Source of the DNA: Pedobacter sp. WC2423
GTDB taxonomy: Bacteria > Bacteroidota > Bacteroidia > Sphingobacteriales > Sphingobacteriaceae
Assembly (NCBI RefSeq): GCF_040822065.1
Contig: NZ_CP162005.1
Location: 5,084,001 to 5,148,000, forward strand
DNA: 64,000 nucleotides
Direction: 5' to 3'
Part shown: positions 1 to 8,429 of the stretch, one piece after another
How positions within the stretch are numbered: the first letter of the stretch is position 1
How the letters are laid out: the number at the start of each line of letters is the position of its first letter
Made by a program: the position numbers and the translations under genes
Notes under the pieces: model-generated
What the model was told of the DNA's origin: nothing
Database searches by the model: none
What the model saw: only the letters and a program-made list of their open reading frames with translations

Positions 1-663
1 CCGCTCAGGGCTTGCAGAAAGAATATACTTATGATCTACTTTAAAGAAGCCTGAAAAAGGAGTAGGGGATAGTTCATTTAAATTAAGATATACTTCATAA
101 GGATTGATCACCGCATTTTCTGCAAAGAACTCCTGGCAGAAATTAACTTCATAAATATCACCCCTTGCAATATGATCTCTCAATTCGTTGACTTTGGCCA
201 AATAAGTTGCCCTGTCCATTTTGGGTTCCAGCTGTAAAGCAGGACCAGAATTTATAGCAGGCTGTGTAACTCCATGAATGGTCTCCAGTAAATTCGCAGG
301 CCCCGCCAGTACTTCAATACAGCCATTACTAACTGCAATCAGATATTCCGGTACAAAAAAGAAGAGATCCGGGAAATCAAGTTTGTTCTCTTTGCCGGAA
401 GCCAGCTCCTCTATCTCGTTTTTAAGGTCATAGCTCAACAAACCGAACAACCAGCCCGGGTGGGCCTGGGAAAATGTTTTGAGTGCTTTAAAAGCGTTGC
501 CCGTGGAAGCATTCAGCTGATGTTCAGTTCCTGCAGCAAGCAGAAAATCGTATTTGGAATAAGGATCAGTGTATTCATTTGAATCAAAACAACAGCAAAC
601 CCCGAATTGACTGGCCCATTGTAAAGCTTTCTGTTTAAATGAAATTAGTTCCTGGGAATTCAT
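1..663 (-). CDS. pabB: Chorismate-binding component I (PabB/TrpE-like), N-terminal part only
   Basis: This gene begins with ATG at 663 and runs off the left edge, leaving 221 codons with no stop. Residues about 68-85 read PGWLFGLLSYDLKNEIE, and residues 165-175 contain RGDIYEVNFCQ, which opens the chorismate-binding domain; the fragment ends inside the conserved SASPER segment. These are hallmarks of aminodeoxychorismate synthase component I and anthranilate synthase component I, which aminate chorismate for folate or tryptophan synthesis in the cytoplasm. The LLSYDLKNEIE stretch favours PabB over TrpE, but the discriminating C-terminal half is missing. Its upstream neighbour purA is on the same strand, with a terminator between them, so it is probably transcribed separately. 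Confidence 0.82.
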   Translation of the reverse strand, partial: MNSQELISFKQKALQWASQFGVCCCFDSNEYTDPYSKYDFLLAAGTEHQLNASTGNAFKALKTFSQAHPGWLFGLLSYDLKNEIEELASGKENKLDFPDLFFFVPEYLIAVSNGCIEVLAGPANLLETIHGVTQPAINSGPALQLEPKMDRATYLAKVNELRDHIARGDIYEVNFCQEFFAENAVINPYEVYLNLNELSPTPFSGFFKVDHKYILSASPER

Positions 664-700
664 TGTATTAGAAAATTGGTATTCCACACGTTTAAATAAA

Positions 701-725
701 AAAAGGCGGCACCAGGCCGCCTTTT
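701..725 (-). terminator. Rho-independent terminator of purA
   Basis: Two perfect 10-base arms (AAAAGGCGGC at 701-710 and its complement at 716-725) enclose a 5-base loop. On the minus strand the stem is followed by a run of about eight T. It lies 18 bases past the purA stop and upstream of the pabB-like start. Confidence 0.9.
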
Positions 726-742
726 ATATATGAATTAATCTC

Positions 743-2020
743 TTAAGGAAGAATCAAAGTTTGTACTCTGTCCGGACCTACAGAAAGGTATCTTACTGGT
801 ACTTCTAATTCTTTTTCTAAGAAAGCGATATAAGAAGCAAGCGGAGCAGGAATCTGATCAACTTCAGTGATTTTAGTAATATCAGTTTTCCATCCTTCAA
901 TTTCTTTCAGAACTGGGTTTGGTTTGATCGTGATGATGTCATACGGCATGTAATCAATCGTTTCTCCATTGTGTTCATAATGCGTACAAGCATAGATGGT
1001 ATCAAATCCACTCAGTACATCAGCTTTGGTCATGACCATTTCAGTCACACCATTCAGCATGATTGCATATTTTAAAGCAGGAAGATCGATCCATCCGCAA
1101 CGGCGTGGTCTTCCGGTAGTTGCACCAAATTCGTGTCCTACCTGGCGCAGGTTTTCACCTACTTCATCTTCCAGTTCAGTAGGGAACGGGCCGCTTCCTA
1201 CACGTGTGCAGTAAGCTTTGAAAATTCCGATCACACTTCCGATTTTGTTTGGCGCAATACCTAAACCAGTACAGGCACCAGCGGTAGTTGTATTGGAAGA
1301 AGTTACAAAAGGATAAGAACCGAAATCAATATCCAGTAATGTTCCCTGTGCACCTTCAGCAAGCACTTTTTTGCCTTCTTTAAGATAACCGTTTACAAAG
1401 TGCTCACTATCTACATGAGGAATAGTTTTAATAAACTCAATAGCCTCGAAGAAAGCAGCTTCTTTTTCTGTCAGGTCATACTCAAAGTTATAATGAGAAA
1501 GTAATTCCTTGTGCTTAGTAACCAGTTTGTTATAACGTTCTTTGAAATCAGGCAGGGTGGTATCTCCAACACGTAAACCATTACGTCCGGTTTTATCCAT
1601 ATAAGTCGGGCCAATACCTTTAAGGGTAGAACCGATTTTATCTTTACCCATTTTCTGCTCATTTGCAGCGTCTAAAAACTGGTGAGTAGGAAGAATCAGA
1701 TGTGCTTTACGTGCGATCACCAGTTTGCCATTGGCAACAGGATCATGACCAGCAGTTTTCAGGTTATCTAATTCTCTTTTTAAAATGATGGGATCGACTA
1801 CCACACCATTACCAATCAAATTCATGGTGTCTTTGTTGAAAATACCAGATGGAATAGTATTTAAAACAAACTTTTTGCCATCAAACTCTAAGGTGTGGCC
1901 GGCATTCGGTCCGCCTTGAAAACGAGCTATCAAATCATATTGCGGACATAATACGTCAACAATTTTTCCTTTGCCCTCATCGCCCCATTGCAGGCCAAGA
2001 AGCACGTCTACTTGCGTCAT
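743..2020 (-). CDS. purA: Adenylosuccinate synthetase
   Basis: A 425-residue protein of normal family length. It joins IMP and aspartate using GTP to give adenylosuccinate, the first committed step to AMP, in the cytoplasm. The N-terminal GTP-binding loop WGDEGKGK is at residues 12-19, followed by the GPNAGHT motif near residue 40, STLKGIGPTY near 130-140 and the C-terminal TTGRPRRCGW segment that contacts the substrates. The ATG at 2020 gives the usual N terminus. The Fur-family gene lies 35 bases upstream on the same strand, so the two may be co-transcribed; a terminator follows at 701-725. Confidence 0.98.
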   Translation of the reverse strand: MTQVDVLLGLQWGDEGKGKIVDVLCPQYDLIARFQGGPNAGHTLEFDGKKFVLNTIPSGIFNKDTMNLIGNGVVVDPIILKRELDNLKTAGHDPVANGKLVIARKAHLILPTHQFLDAANEQKMGKDKIGSTLKGIGPTYMDKTGRNGLRVGDTTLPDFKERYNKLVTKHKELLSHYNFEYDLTEKEAAFFEAIEFIKTIPHVDSEHFVNGYLKEGKKVLAEGAQGTLLDIDFGSYPFVTSSNTTTAGACTGLGIAPNKIGSVIGIFKAYCTRVGSGPFPTELEDEVGENLRQVGHEFGATTGRPRRCGWIDLPALKYAIMLNGVTEMVMTKADVLSGFDTIYACTHYEHNGETIDYMPYDIITIKPNPVLKEIEGWKTDITKITEVDQIPAPLASYIAFLEKELEVPVRYLSVGPDRVQTLILP

Positions 2021-2055
2021 TATTTTAATTTAAGAAAAGATTATAATTGTGTTGT

Positions 2056-2544
2056 TTAATTTGCGTGTTTAATATCCTCTTTTTGTTTAATGGATGCTTT
2101 AGCTGAACAGTCAAAGCAGCTGCCATATAAGTTTAAAGAGTGATGTTTGATTTCGAATTTCAGCAGGTCACCTACCATGCTCTGAATCTGATGGATCCTT
2201 GGATCACAGAATTCAACAACTTTACCACAATCAATACAGATGACATGATCATGCTGGTGGTAGCCATACGATTTTTCGAACTGGGCCATGTTTTTCCCAA
2301 ACTGATGTTTAGTTACCAGATCACAGGAAACAAGTAACTCCAGTGTATTATACACGGTAGCCCTGCTTACTCTGTATTTCTGATTTTTCATATGGATGTA
2401 GAGGGTCTCTACATCGAAATGATCATCTCTGGAATAGATTTCTTCTAAGATGGCAAAACGCTCAGGCGTTTTTCTCAGACTTTTATTTTCGAGATAAGCT
2501 TCGAATATTTTTCTAACCAACTCGCTGTTATGGTTTGTAGACAT
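2056..2544 (-). CDS. Fur-family metal-dependent transcriptional regulator
   Basis: A 162-residue winged-helix repressor of the Fur/PerR/Zur superfamily. The DNA-binding helix-turn-helix is at about residues 44-75 (YRVSRATVYNTLELL). The metal-sensing region has Y-H-Q-H-D-H at 95-100, and two CxxC pairs at 103/106 and 143/146 should form the structural zinc site. These features support Fur or PerR but do not decide whether iron, peroxide or zinc is sensed. It sits between the stringent-response gene and purA on one strand. A large inverted repeat occupies the upstream gap. Confidence 0.93.
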   Translation of the reverse strand: MSTNHNSELVRKIFEAYLENKSLRKTPERFAILEEIYSRDDHFDVETLYIHMKNQKYRVSRATVYNTLELLVSCDLVTKHQFGKNMAQFEKSYGYHQHDHVICIDCGKVVEFCDPRIHQIQSMVGDLLKFEIKHHSLNLYGSCFDCSAKASIKQKEDIKHAN

Positions 2545-2593
2545 AGTTTTAAAACTCCTCTCAAAGGTATCATTTTTTATACAGAACGTGATG

Positions 2594-2669
2594 AAACTGT
2601 TTAAAATTTATCTGTTTATTGCTTCATTTTGACTCATAAGCAATTTAAACAGATAAACTTAAACAGTTT
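2594..2669 (-). terminator. Long imperfect inverted repeat between the Rel/SpoT and Fur-family genes
   Basis: Arms of about 29-30 bases (2594-2622 and 2640-2669) are near-perfect complements with two small gaps, around a 17-base loop. It follows the Rel/SpoT stop at 2687 in the direction of transcription, so a terminator is the simplest reading. However, the far side lacks a strong T-run, and each arm holds two copies of TTTAAACAG-like words, so a binding-site role for the Fur-family promoter is also possible. Confidence 0.5.
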
Positions 2670-2686
2670 TTATAGCATAATCAATT

Positions 2687-4894
2687 TTAAGCGTCGAAAC
2701 GGGTTACACCTGTCACCCCTTTGACTTCCAGAAGATTTTTGATCAGGTTGTCCAGATGCTCTTTATCATTGACAAAGATCATAATCGAACCATCAAAAAT
2801 ACCATTATCAGTGTCCACAGTAATAGAACGCATATTCACCTTAAAATCACCAGAAATTACTTTGGTAATATTGTTAATCAGCCCCACATCATCAATTCCA
2901 ATAATATGCAGCCCGGTCAGGAAAGTAAGTTCCTGTTGTTTGTTCCATTTCGCTTTAACTACGCGGTAACCATAATTGGCCATCAGCTGTGCAGCATTCG
3001 GACAATTAGTGCGGTGTATTTTAATTCCCTCACTAACCGTAACAAAGCCAAATACGTCATCACCAGGAATGGGATTACAACAAGCAGCAAGCGTATAATC
3101 AATTTTCTGAAGATCTTCACCAATCAGCAGAATATCAGACTCAGGACCTTTTACTTTACTTAATAAAGCTTCAATCTGCTGTCCGTCGTTGCGTTCAATA
3201 CCCCTGTTTTCAATTTCCTTTTCACTTGCCAGGTATTCCTTCAGATCTTTCAATTCGATTTTTCCGGTAGCCACAGCAATAAAAAGTTCCTGCGTAGAAG
3301 TCAGCTTGAAGAAATAGCTCAGCTTATTCAGGTTATCCGTATTGTAAGTAATCTTTAAAGATTTCAGCTTGCGTTCCAAAGTTTCTTTACCACCTTCAGC
3401 AATTTTTCTCTTTTCTTCTTTTAACGAAGATTTGATTTTTGACTTTGCTTTTGCCGTAACGACAATATTCAGCCAGTCTTCTTTCGGAACCTGCTTGCCA
3501 GAAGTTATAATCTCTACCTGGTCACCATTTTGCAGTTTATAAGAAAGCGGTACGAGTTTATGGTTCACTTTAGCACCAATACATTTGGCGCCTACATCTG
3601 TATGGATTTCAAAAGCAAAATCCAGTGCAGTTGCACCCAGTGGTAATTGTATCAATGCTCCTTTTGGCGTAAAGATGAAGATCTCATCCGAAAAAAGGTT
3701 CATTTTGAAATCATCCAGGAAATCCAGTGCGTTTGCTTCGGGATTGTTCAGCATCTCTCTGACTTTCAGGATCCACTGATCCAGCCCATTGTCATTGCTT
3801 GATTCTTTATATTTCCAGTGTGCTGCAAAACCTTTCTCTGCAATTTCGTTCATGCGCTGTGTACGGATCTGTACCTCAACCCACTGACCTTTTGGACCCA
3901 TTACCGTGGTATGCAATGATTCATAGCCATTTCCTTTAGGAGAAGATACCCAGTCGCGTAAACGGTCCGGATTTGGACGGTATAAATCAGTTACGATAGA
4001 ATAAGCCTTCCAGCAATCAGCTTTCTCATTTTCAGGCGAGCTGTCCAGGATAATCCGGATAGCAAAAAGATCATACACTTCCTCAAAAGGAATGTTTTTC
4101 TTTTTCATTTTATTCCAGATCGAATGGATAGACTTTGGCCGGCCATAAATACTAGCCACAAAACCCTGTTCTGCTAATATTTCATTGATCGGATCAACGA
4201 AATGTTTAACAAACAGCGTACGTTCTGCCTTTTTCTCATTCAGTTTGGTTGCAATAAATTTATAGGTATCCGGTTCCAGGTATTTCATGGAAAGATCTTC
4301 CAGCTCAGACTTTATCGCATACAGACCCAGCCTGTGTGCCAGAGGGGCATACAGGTAAATAGTCTCAGATGCAATCTTTAACTGCTTGTGCCTTGGCATA
4401 AAATCCATGGTCCGCATGTTATGCAGACGATCTGCCAGTTTAATTAAAATTACCCTTACATCATCCGCCAGGGTCAGCAGCATTTTCCTGAAGTTCTCGG
4501 CCTGCAAAGAGCTGTTATAATCAAAAACACCTGCTATTTTAGTCAGGCCGTCGATGATCTTGGCAGTTTTCTTTCCAAATTCTCTCTCAATATCTTCGAG
4601 CGTGATATCTGTATCTTCCACCACATCATGCAATAGTGCGCACACGATAGATGTTGTTCCGAGCCCGATTTCCTCAGCAGCGATTTGAGCCACGGCAATG
4701 GGGTGATAAATATAAGGCTCACCAGATTTTCTGCGCATATCTTTATGACTCTCAAGGGCCACATCGAATGCTTTTCTGATTTCTTTTTTATCTCCTTTTT
4801 GTAATGTTGGCTTACAGGCACGCAAGAGGGCACGGTACCTCTTCAGGATTTCTTGCTTTTCCGCTTCTAAATCAATCACTAAGGTATTCTTCAT
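2687..4894 (-). CDS. Bifunctional (p)ppGpp synthetase/hydrolase (Rel/SpoT)
   Basis: A 735-residue stringent-response enzyme that makes and degrades (p)ppGpp. The HD hydrolase domain has H64 and the HD pair at 89-90 (LLHDVVEDTD), plus the LADRLHNMRT segment near 155. The synthetase domain starts near 250 with YGRPKSIHSIWNKM, then YDLFAIRI and the GNGYESLHTTV and VEVQIRTQRM segments. A TGS domain (IFTPKGALIQLPLGATALDF) lies near 405-425, and a C-terminal ACT domain near 660-735. All catalytic blocks look intact, so both activities are expected. It is the only such long gene here; the DUF4294 gene is divergent upstream. Confidence 0.97.
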   Translation of the reverse strand: MKNTLVIDLEAEKQEILKRYRALLRACKPTLQKGDKKEIRKAFDVALESHKDMRRKSGEPYIYHPIAVAQIAAEEIGLGTTSIVCALLHDVVEDTDITLEDIEREFGKKTAKIIDGLTKIAGVFDYNSSLQAENFRKMLLTLADDVRVILIKLADRLHNMRTMDFMPRHKQLKIASETIYLYAPLAHRLGLYAIKSELEDLSMKYLEPDTYKFIATKLNEKKAERTLFVKHFVDPINEILAEQGFVASIYGRPKSIHSIWNKMKKKNIPFEEVYDLFAIRIILDSSPENEKADCWKAYSIVTDLYRPNPDRLRDWVSSPKGNGYESLHTTVMGPKGQWVEVQIRTQRMNEIAEKGFAAHWKYKESSNDNGLDQWILKVREMLNNPEANALDFLDDFKMNLFSDEIFIFTPKGALIQLPLGATALDFAFEIHTDVGAKCIGAKVNHKLVPLSYKLQNGDQVEIITSGKQVPKEDWLNIVVTAKAKSKIKSSLKEEKRKIAEGGKETLERKLKSLKITYNTDNLNKLSYFFKLTSTQELFIAVATGKIELKDLKEYLASEKEIENRGIERNDGQQIEALLSKVKGPESDILLIGEDLQKIDYTLAACCNPIPGDDVFGFVTVSEGIKIHRTNCPNAAQLMANYGYRVVKAKWNKQQELTFLTGLHIIGIDDVGLINNITKVISGDFKVNMRSITVDTDNGIFDGSIMIFVNDKEHLDNLIKNLLEVKGVTGVTRFDA

Positions 4895-4981
4895 TTGTAT
4901 TATTTTCGTAATAATTATAGCTTGTTAATCGTTTAAGAATATATTAGATTTAGTTATAAACCTAATGTATTAAATTTGCTT

Positions 4982-4989
4982 TAACTTCG
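4982..4989 (+). promoter_or_regulatory. Possible -7 box for the DUF4294 gene
   Basis: TAACTTCG fits a relaxed form of the Bacteroidetes -7 element TAnnTTTG and ends 15 bases before the ATG at 5005. I do not see a clear TTG at the expected -33 distance, so this is only a candidate. Confidence 0.3.
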
Positions 4990-5004
4990 TGGGAGTATAA
5001 ATTT

Positions 5005-5625
5005 ATGAAATTTTGCAGTTTATTTATTCTGTTATTTGTCATTATTGCCGTAGGTGAACTAAAGGCCCAGGAAAGTTCTGTGCCTGTTAAGTTTCCTGTA
5101 AAGGGCAAAAATGATACCATCAGAGTAGCCTCTACGAACGAAGATGGTGAAATGATACCATGGATACCTCTGAATGAGGTAGTTATCTATGGTACCAGGA
5201 TTTTTAAAACTCCAGCAGACCGTGCTGCCTTTAACAGGCTCCGTTACAATGTACTAAAAGTTATGCCTTATGCCCTTTTTGCAAAAAGAAGGTATGAACA
5301 ACTGGAACGTGACCTTGCCGTAACTACGGATCGCAAAGAACATAAAAAGCTCGTGAAAGCCTGCGATGCTGAAATCAAAAAAATGTTTAATACAGAGATC
5401 AAGGAACTGACCATTACGCAGGGGCAGATCCTCACCAAGTTAATTGACAGGGAAGTAGGCCGTACCACTTATGAAATTGTCAAAGAAACACAAGGAGGTG
5501 TAAAAGCCTTTATTTACCAGTCTGTTGCAAGAGTAGTGGGCCATAATTTAAAAAGCACTTATAATCCTGAAGAAGAAAGAGATATAGAATCTATTATTCA
5601 GTCTTCAGGTTTTTATCATCAATAA
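5005..5625 (+). CDS. DUF4294 domain-containing exported protein
   Basis: A 206-residue protein with an N-terminal signal peptide of about 21 residues (hydrophobic core LFILLFVIIAVGELKAQ). The mature part is the DUF4294 family, which is widespread in Bacteroidetes and has no established function. Recognisable blocks are VVIYGTRIFKTPADRAAFNRL near 56-76 and LTKLIDREVGRTTYEIVK near 145-162. The sequence is charged and helical, with no obvious enzyme motif. It is followed after only 2 bases by the glutathione peroxidase gene, so the two are probably one transcript, possibly with bshB1. Confidence 0.85.
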   Translation: MKFCSLFILLFVIIAVGELKAQESSVPVKFPVKGKNDTIRVASTNEDGEMIPWIPLNEVVIYGTRIFKTPADRAAFNRLRYNVLKVMPYALFAKRRYEQLERDLAVTTDRKEHKKLVKACDAEIKKMFNTEIKELTITQGQILTKLIDREVGRTTYEIVKETQGGVKAFIYQSVARVVGHNLKSTYNPEEERDIESIIQSSGFYHQ

Positions 5626-5627
5626 AC

Positions 5628-6125
5628 ATGGAAGAAAACCCTCAAAGTATTTACCAGTTTAATGCAAAACTAATCGATGGAAAAGATAAAAAACTAGCAG
5701 ATTATAAAGGTAAAGTACTTCTGATCGTAAATATTGCTTCGGCCTGTGGGTTTGCCCCTCAGTTGAAAGAACTTCAGGAGCTAAGAGATTCATTAAGCGA
5801 GGAAGAGTTTGAAGTTCTCGGATTTCCTTCCAACGATTTTGGCGGACAGGAGCCCCTGGTGGGAACCGCAATCTATGAATTTTGTGAAGTCAACTACGGC
5901 GTGAAATTCCCTGTATTTGAAAAAATCATGGTCAGAGGCTCAAAAGCAGATCCAATCTATAAGTTCTTAAGTAATAAAGACCTCAATGGTCATATTAAGT
6001 CTACACCAAGGTGGAATTTTCATAAATATCTGATCAATAAAAACGGCGAAGTAGTGGATTACTTTTTTCCGTTTACCAAACCGTTATCTTCCAAGGTCAG
6101 AAAGAAAATTCAGCGCCTGCTTTAA
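5628..6125 (+). CDS. Glutathione peroxidase family protein, 2-Cys type
   Basis: A 165-residue thiol peroxidase reducing hydrogen peroxide or organic peroxides in the cytoplasm. The catalytic tetrad is visible: Cys40 in the ASACGF motif, Gln74 in GGQEP, and Trp129-Asn130 in RWNF. Cys86 lies in the segment corresponding to the resolving cysteine of thioredoxin-dependent family members, so the enzyme probably uses thioredoxin and not glutathione. No signal peptide is seen. The gene is packed against DUF4294 upstream and is 38 bases before bshB1, which makes bacillithiol; a peroxide-defence unit is a reasonable inference. Confidence 0.93.
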   Translation: MEENPQSIYQFNAKLIDGKDKKLADYKGKVLLIVNIASACGFAPQLKELQELRDSLSEEEFEVLGFPSNDFGGQEPLVGTAIYEFCEVNYGVKFPVFEKIMVRGSKADPIYKFLSNKDLNGHIKSTPRWNFHKYLINKNGEVVDYFFPFTKPLSSKVRKKIQRLL

Positions 6126-6130
6126 AGCGG

Positions 6131-6144
6131 TGAGCATATGCTCA
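6131..6144. promoter_or_regulatory. Perfect 14-base palindrome upstream of bshB1
   Basis: TGAGCATATGCTCA is an exact palindrome in the 38-base gap between the peroxidase stop and the bshB1 start. It could be an operator or a short mRNA hairpin; the sequence alone cannot decide. Confidence 0.4.
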
Positions 6145-6163
6145 TCAATCATAAAACAAAACA

Positions 6164-6898
6164 ATGAAATTAGATATATTAGTATTAGCTGTACATCCTG
6201 ATGATGCAGAATTAGGCTGTTCAGGGACAATTTTAAAACATATTGCCCAAGGTAAAAAAGTTGGAATAGTTGATTTTACCAGGGGAGAGCTGGGAACCCG
6301 CGGAACAGCTGAAACACGTGATCAGGAAGCTGCTGACTCAGCAAAAATATTAGGCTTGCATGCCCGTGAAAATTTAAGGTTCAAAGACGGTTTTTTTAAA
6401 AATGATGAAGCACATCAGCTGGAGGTAATCCGGATGATCCGCAAATACCAACCAGAAATCATTTTGGGCAATGCGATACGTGATCGCCATCCTGACCACG
6501 GAAGAGCCGCATCTTTAGCTGGCGATTCTTGTTTTCTGTCTGGTTTGCCTAAAGTGGAGACTATAGATAATGGTGTAGTGCAACAGGCATGGAGACCACG
6601 CTTATTCCTTCAGTATATTCAGGATACTTATATCAAGCCCGATGTGATTATAGATATCACGCCCTATATAGAAACAAAGATCAATTCGATTAAAGCTTTT
6701 AAAACCCAGTTCCACAGTCCTGAGTTAAATAAAAATCCTGAGCTTGATGGCCCCGCAACTTATATCTCCTCACCAGAATTTTTTGAAAGTGTAATTGCGA
6801 GAGCCAGAGAGATGGGAAAACCTATCGGCGCGACTTATGCGGAAGGGTTTACTTCTCCTAAGCTTTTAGGGGTAGATAACCTTTTCGAACTGCGTTAG
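6164..6898 (+). CDS. bshB1: Bacillithiol biosynthesis deacetylase BshB1
   Basis: A 244-residue LmbE-like zinc deacetylase that removes acetate from N-acetylglucosaminyl malate, the second step of bacillithiol synthesis. The metal-binding motif HPDDAE is at residues 11-16, and RHPDHGRA near residue 109 supplies the second metal ligand region. The GELGTRGTAETRDQEA segment near 45-60 is strongly typical of BshB1. The size matches the family. Bacillithiol is the main low-molecular-weight thiol in many Bacteroidetes, which fits the adjacent peroxidase. The other bacillithiol genes (bshA, bshC) are not in this window. Confidence 0.93.
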   Translation: MKLDILVLAVHPDDAELGCSGTILKHIAQGKKVGIVDFTRGELGTRGTAETRDQEAADSAKILGLHARENLRFKDGFFKNDEAHQLEVIRMIRKYQPEIILGNAIRDRHPDHGRAASLAGDSCFLSGLPKVETIDNGVVQQAWRPRLFLQYIQDTYIKPDVIIDITPYIETKINSIKAFKTQFHSPELNKNPELDGPATYISSPEFFESVIARAREMGKPIGATYAEGFTSPKLLGVDNLFELR

Positions 6899-6953
6899 GG
6901 AACAAAATGAGGCTGTCAGCTGTTGTTAGTATAAATCTAACACAGCTTCAATT

Positions 6954-8315
6954 ATGGCCGGTATATTCTCTAAAATAAAAAATGCGTATACACTTTTTCA
7001 AAGTATAGATCTCGAAAAACTGGATACACTATCAAAAAAAGTAGATCTTAAAAAGATAGTGGATTCGGTAGCCGGTCTGGATGAAACCCAGCTCTCTGGT
7101 TTAATGAAAATGTTGGGTACTCCGCATAAAAAGAAAGAACTTCCGCCTATTAACGGAGATTTCTATCATTTAGGGGATACTGCATTAAACGAAGAAGATC
7201 GTGCGCTGCAATTAAAAGTGCGTGCATTTTTAGAGAAAGAAGTTAAACCTCTGGTCAATGAATACTGGCTGAAAGCGGAGTTCCCATTTGAACTGATCCC
7301 TAAGATTGCAGAACTGAACATTTGCGGGCTTACCTATCAGGGATATGGCTGCCCCGGTAAATCAAATGTAATGGAAGGCATGCTGGCGATGGAAATGGCC
7401 AGAATTGATACTTCCATGTCCACCTTTTTTGGTGTTCAAAGTGGTTTGGCAATGGGGTCCATTTATCTGTTAGGTTCAGAAGCTCAAAAGCAGGAATGGC
7501 TGCCGGATATGCAAAAGATGAAAATCATTGGTGCTTTTGGTTTAACAGAACCTGAAGTTGGCTCTGCGGCTGCGGGTGGCCTCACTACAACAGCTAAAAG
7601 ACAAGGCAGTAAATGGATCCTGAATGGTCAGAAAAAATGGATAGGTAATTCAACGTTTTCAGACGTAACGATTATCTGGGCAAGAGATGTGGATGACAAT
7701 CAGGTTAAAGGATTTTTGGTCAGGAAAGGCAATAAAGGTTTTGCTGTAGAGAAAATGCAGGACAAAATGGCCTTAAGAATTGTACAGAACGGCTTGATTA
7801 CGCTGACTAATTGCGAAGTGGACGAACAAGACCGTTTACAAAACGCCAATTCTTTTAAAGATACTGCTAAGGTACTAAGGATGACCCGTGCGGGAGTAGC
7901 GTGGCAAGCAGTAGGTTGTGCCCGCGGCGCCTATGAAAGTGCATTGGCTTATACCAGAACCCGTAAGCAATTTGGTAAACCCATTGCCTCTTTCCAGCTG
8001 ATCCAGAATCACCTTGTAGAAATGTTATCTAATCTGACAGCGATGCAAACTTTATGTTTCCGTTTATCTCAATTACAGGATCAGGGATTATTAACTGATG
8101 AACATGCTTCATTAGCTAAAGTATTTTGTTCTTTGCGAACCCGCGATGTCGTGAGCAGGGCGAGAGAAGTAATGGGTGGTAACGGGATTCTGCTTGAATA
8201 TGATGTGGCCCGTTTTGTGGCCGACGCAGAAGCCATTTATTCTTATGAAGGAACTAAAGAAATAAACTCCTTAATTGTTGGTCGTGCGATTACAGGGTTT
8301 TCTGCCTTTGTTTAA
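6954..8315 (+). CDS. Acyl-CoA dehydrogenase, glutaryl-CoA dehydrogenase-like
   Basis: A 453-residue FAD-dependent acyl-CoA dehydrogenase. The usual domain order is present from about residue 75: helical N domain, middle beta domain with GAFGLTEPEVGS near 197, and C-terminal helical domain with RKQFGKPIASFQLIQ near 343. The end, YSYEGTKEINSLIVGRAITG, carries the catalytic Glu (EGT) and is closest to the glutaryl-CoA branch. An extra N-terminal stretch of about 65 residues, probably helical, precedes the core. Glutaryl-CoA oxidation belongs to lysine and tryptophan breakdown, and a lysine aminotransferase is encoded about 10 kb away, but substrate choice is not proven here. Confidence 0.9.
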   Translation: MAGIFSKIKNAYTLFQSIDLEKLDTLSKKVDLKKIVDSVAGLDETQLSGLMKMLGTPHKKKELPPINGDFYHLGDTALNEEDRALQLKVRAFLEKEVKPLVNEYWLKAEFPFELIPKIAELNICGLTYQGYGCPGKSNVMEGMLAMEMARIDTSMSTFFGVQSGLAMGSIYLLGSEAQKQEWLPDMQKMKIIGAFGLTEPEVGSAAAGGLTTTAKRQGSKWILNGQKKWIGNSTFSDVTIIWARDVDDNQVKGFLVRKGNKGFAVEKMQDKMALRIVQNGLITLTNCEVDEQDRLQNANSFKDTAKVLRMTRAGVAWQAVGCARGAYESALAYTRTRKQFGKPIASFQLIQNHLVEMLSNLTAMQTLCFRLSQLQDQGLLTDEHASLAKVFCSLRTRDVVSRAREVMGGNGILLEYDVARFVADAEAIYSYEGTKEINSLIVGRAITGFSAFV

Positions 8316-8429
8316 TTAATATATACATTAAACAGAAATAGTTCGTTATATTTTGGTTACATGCAATTTCCTCCAAAATATTACCTTAATTTTGGATATA
8401 CAGTAAATAAAACAATTAAAAATATATAA

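Noticed and set aside
6918..6947. Hairpin between bshB1 and the acyl-CoA dehydrogenase as a terminator
   Set aside because: The stem has a bulge and no T-run and ends 6 bases before the next start, so it was not annotated as a terminator.
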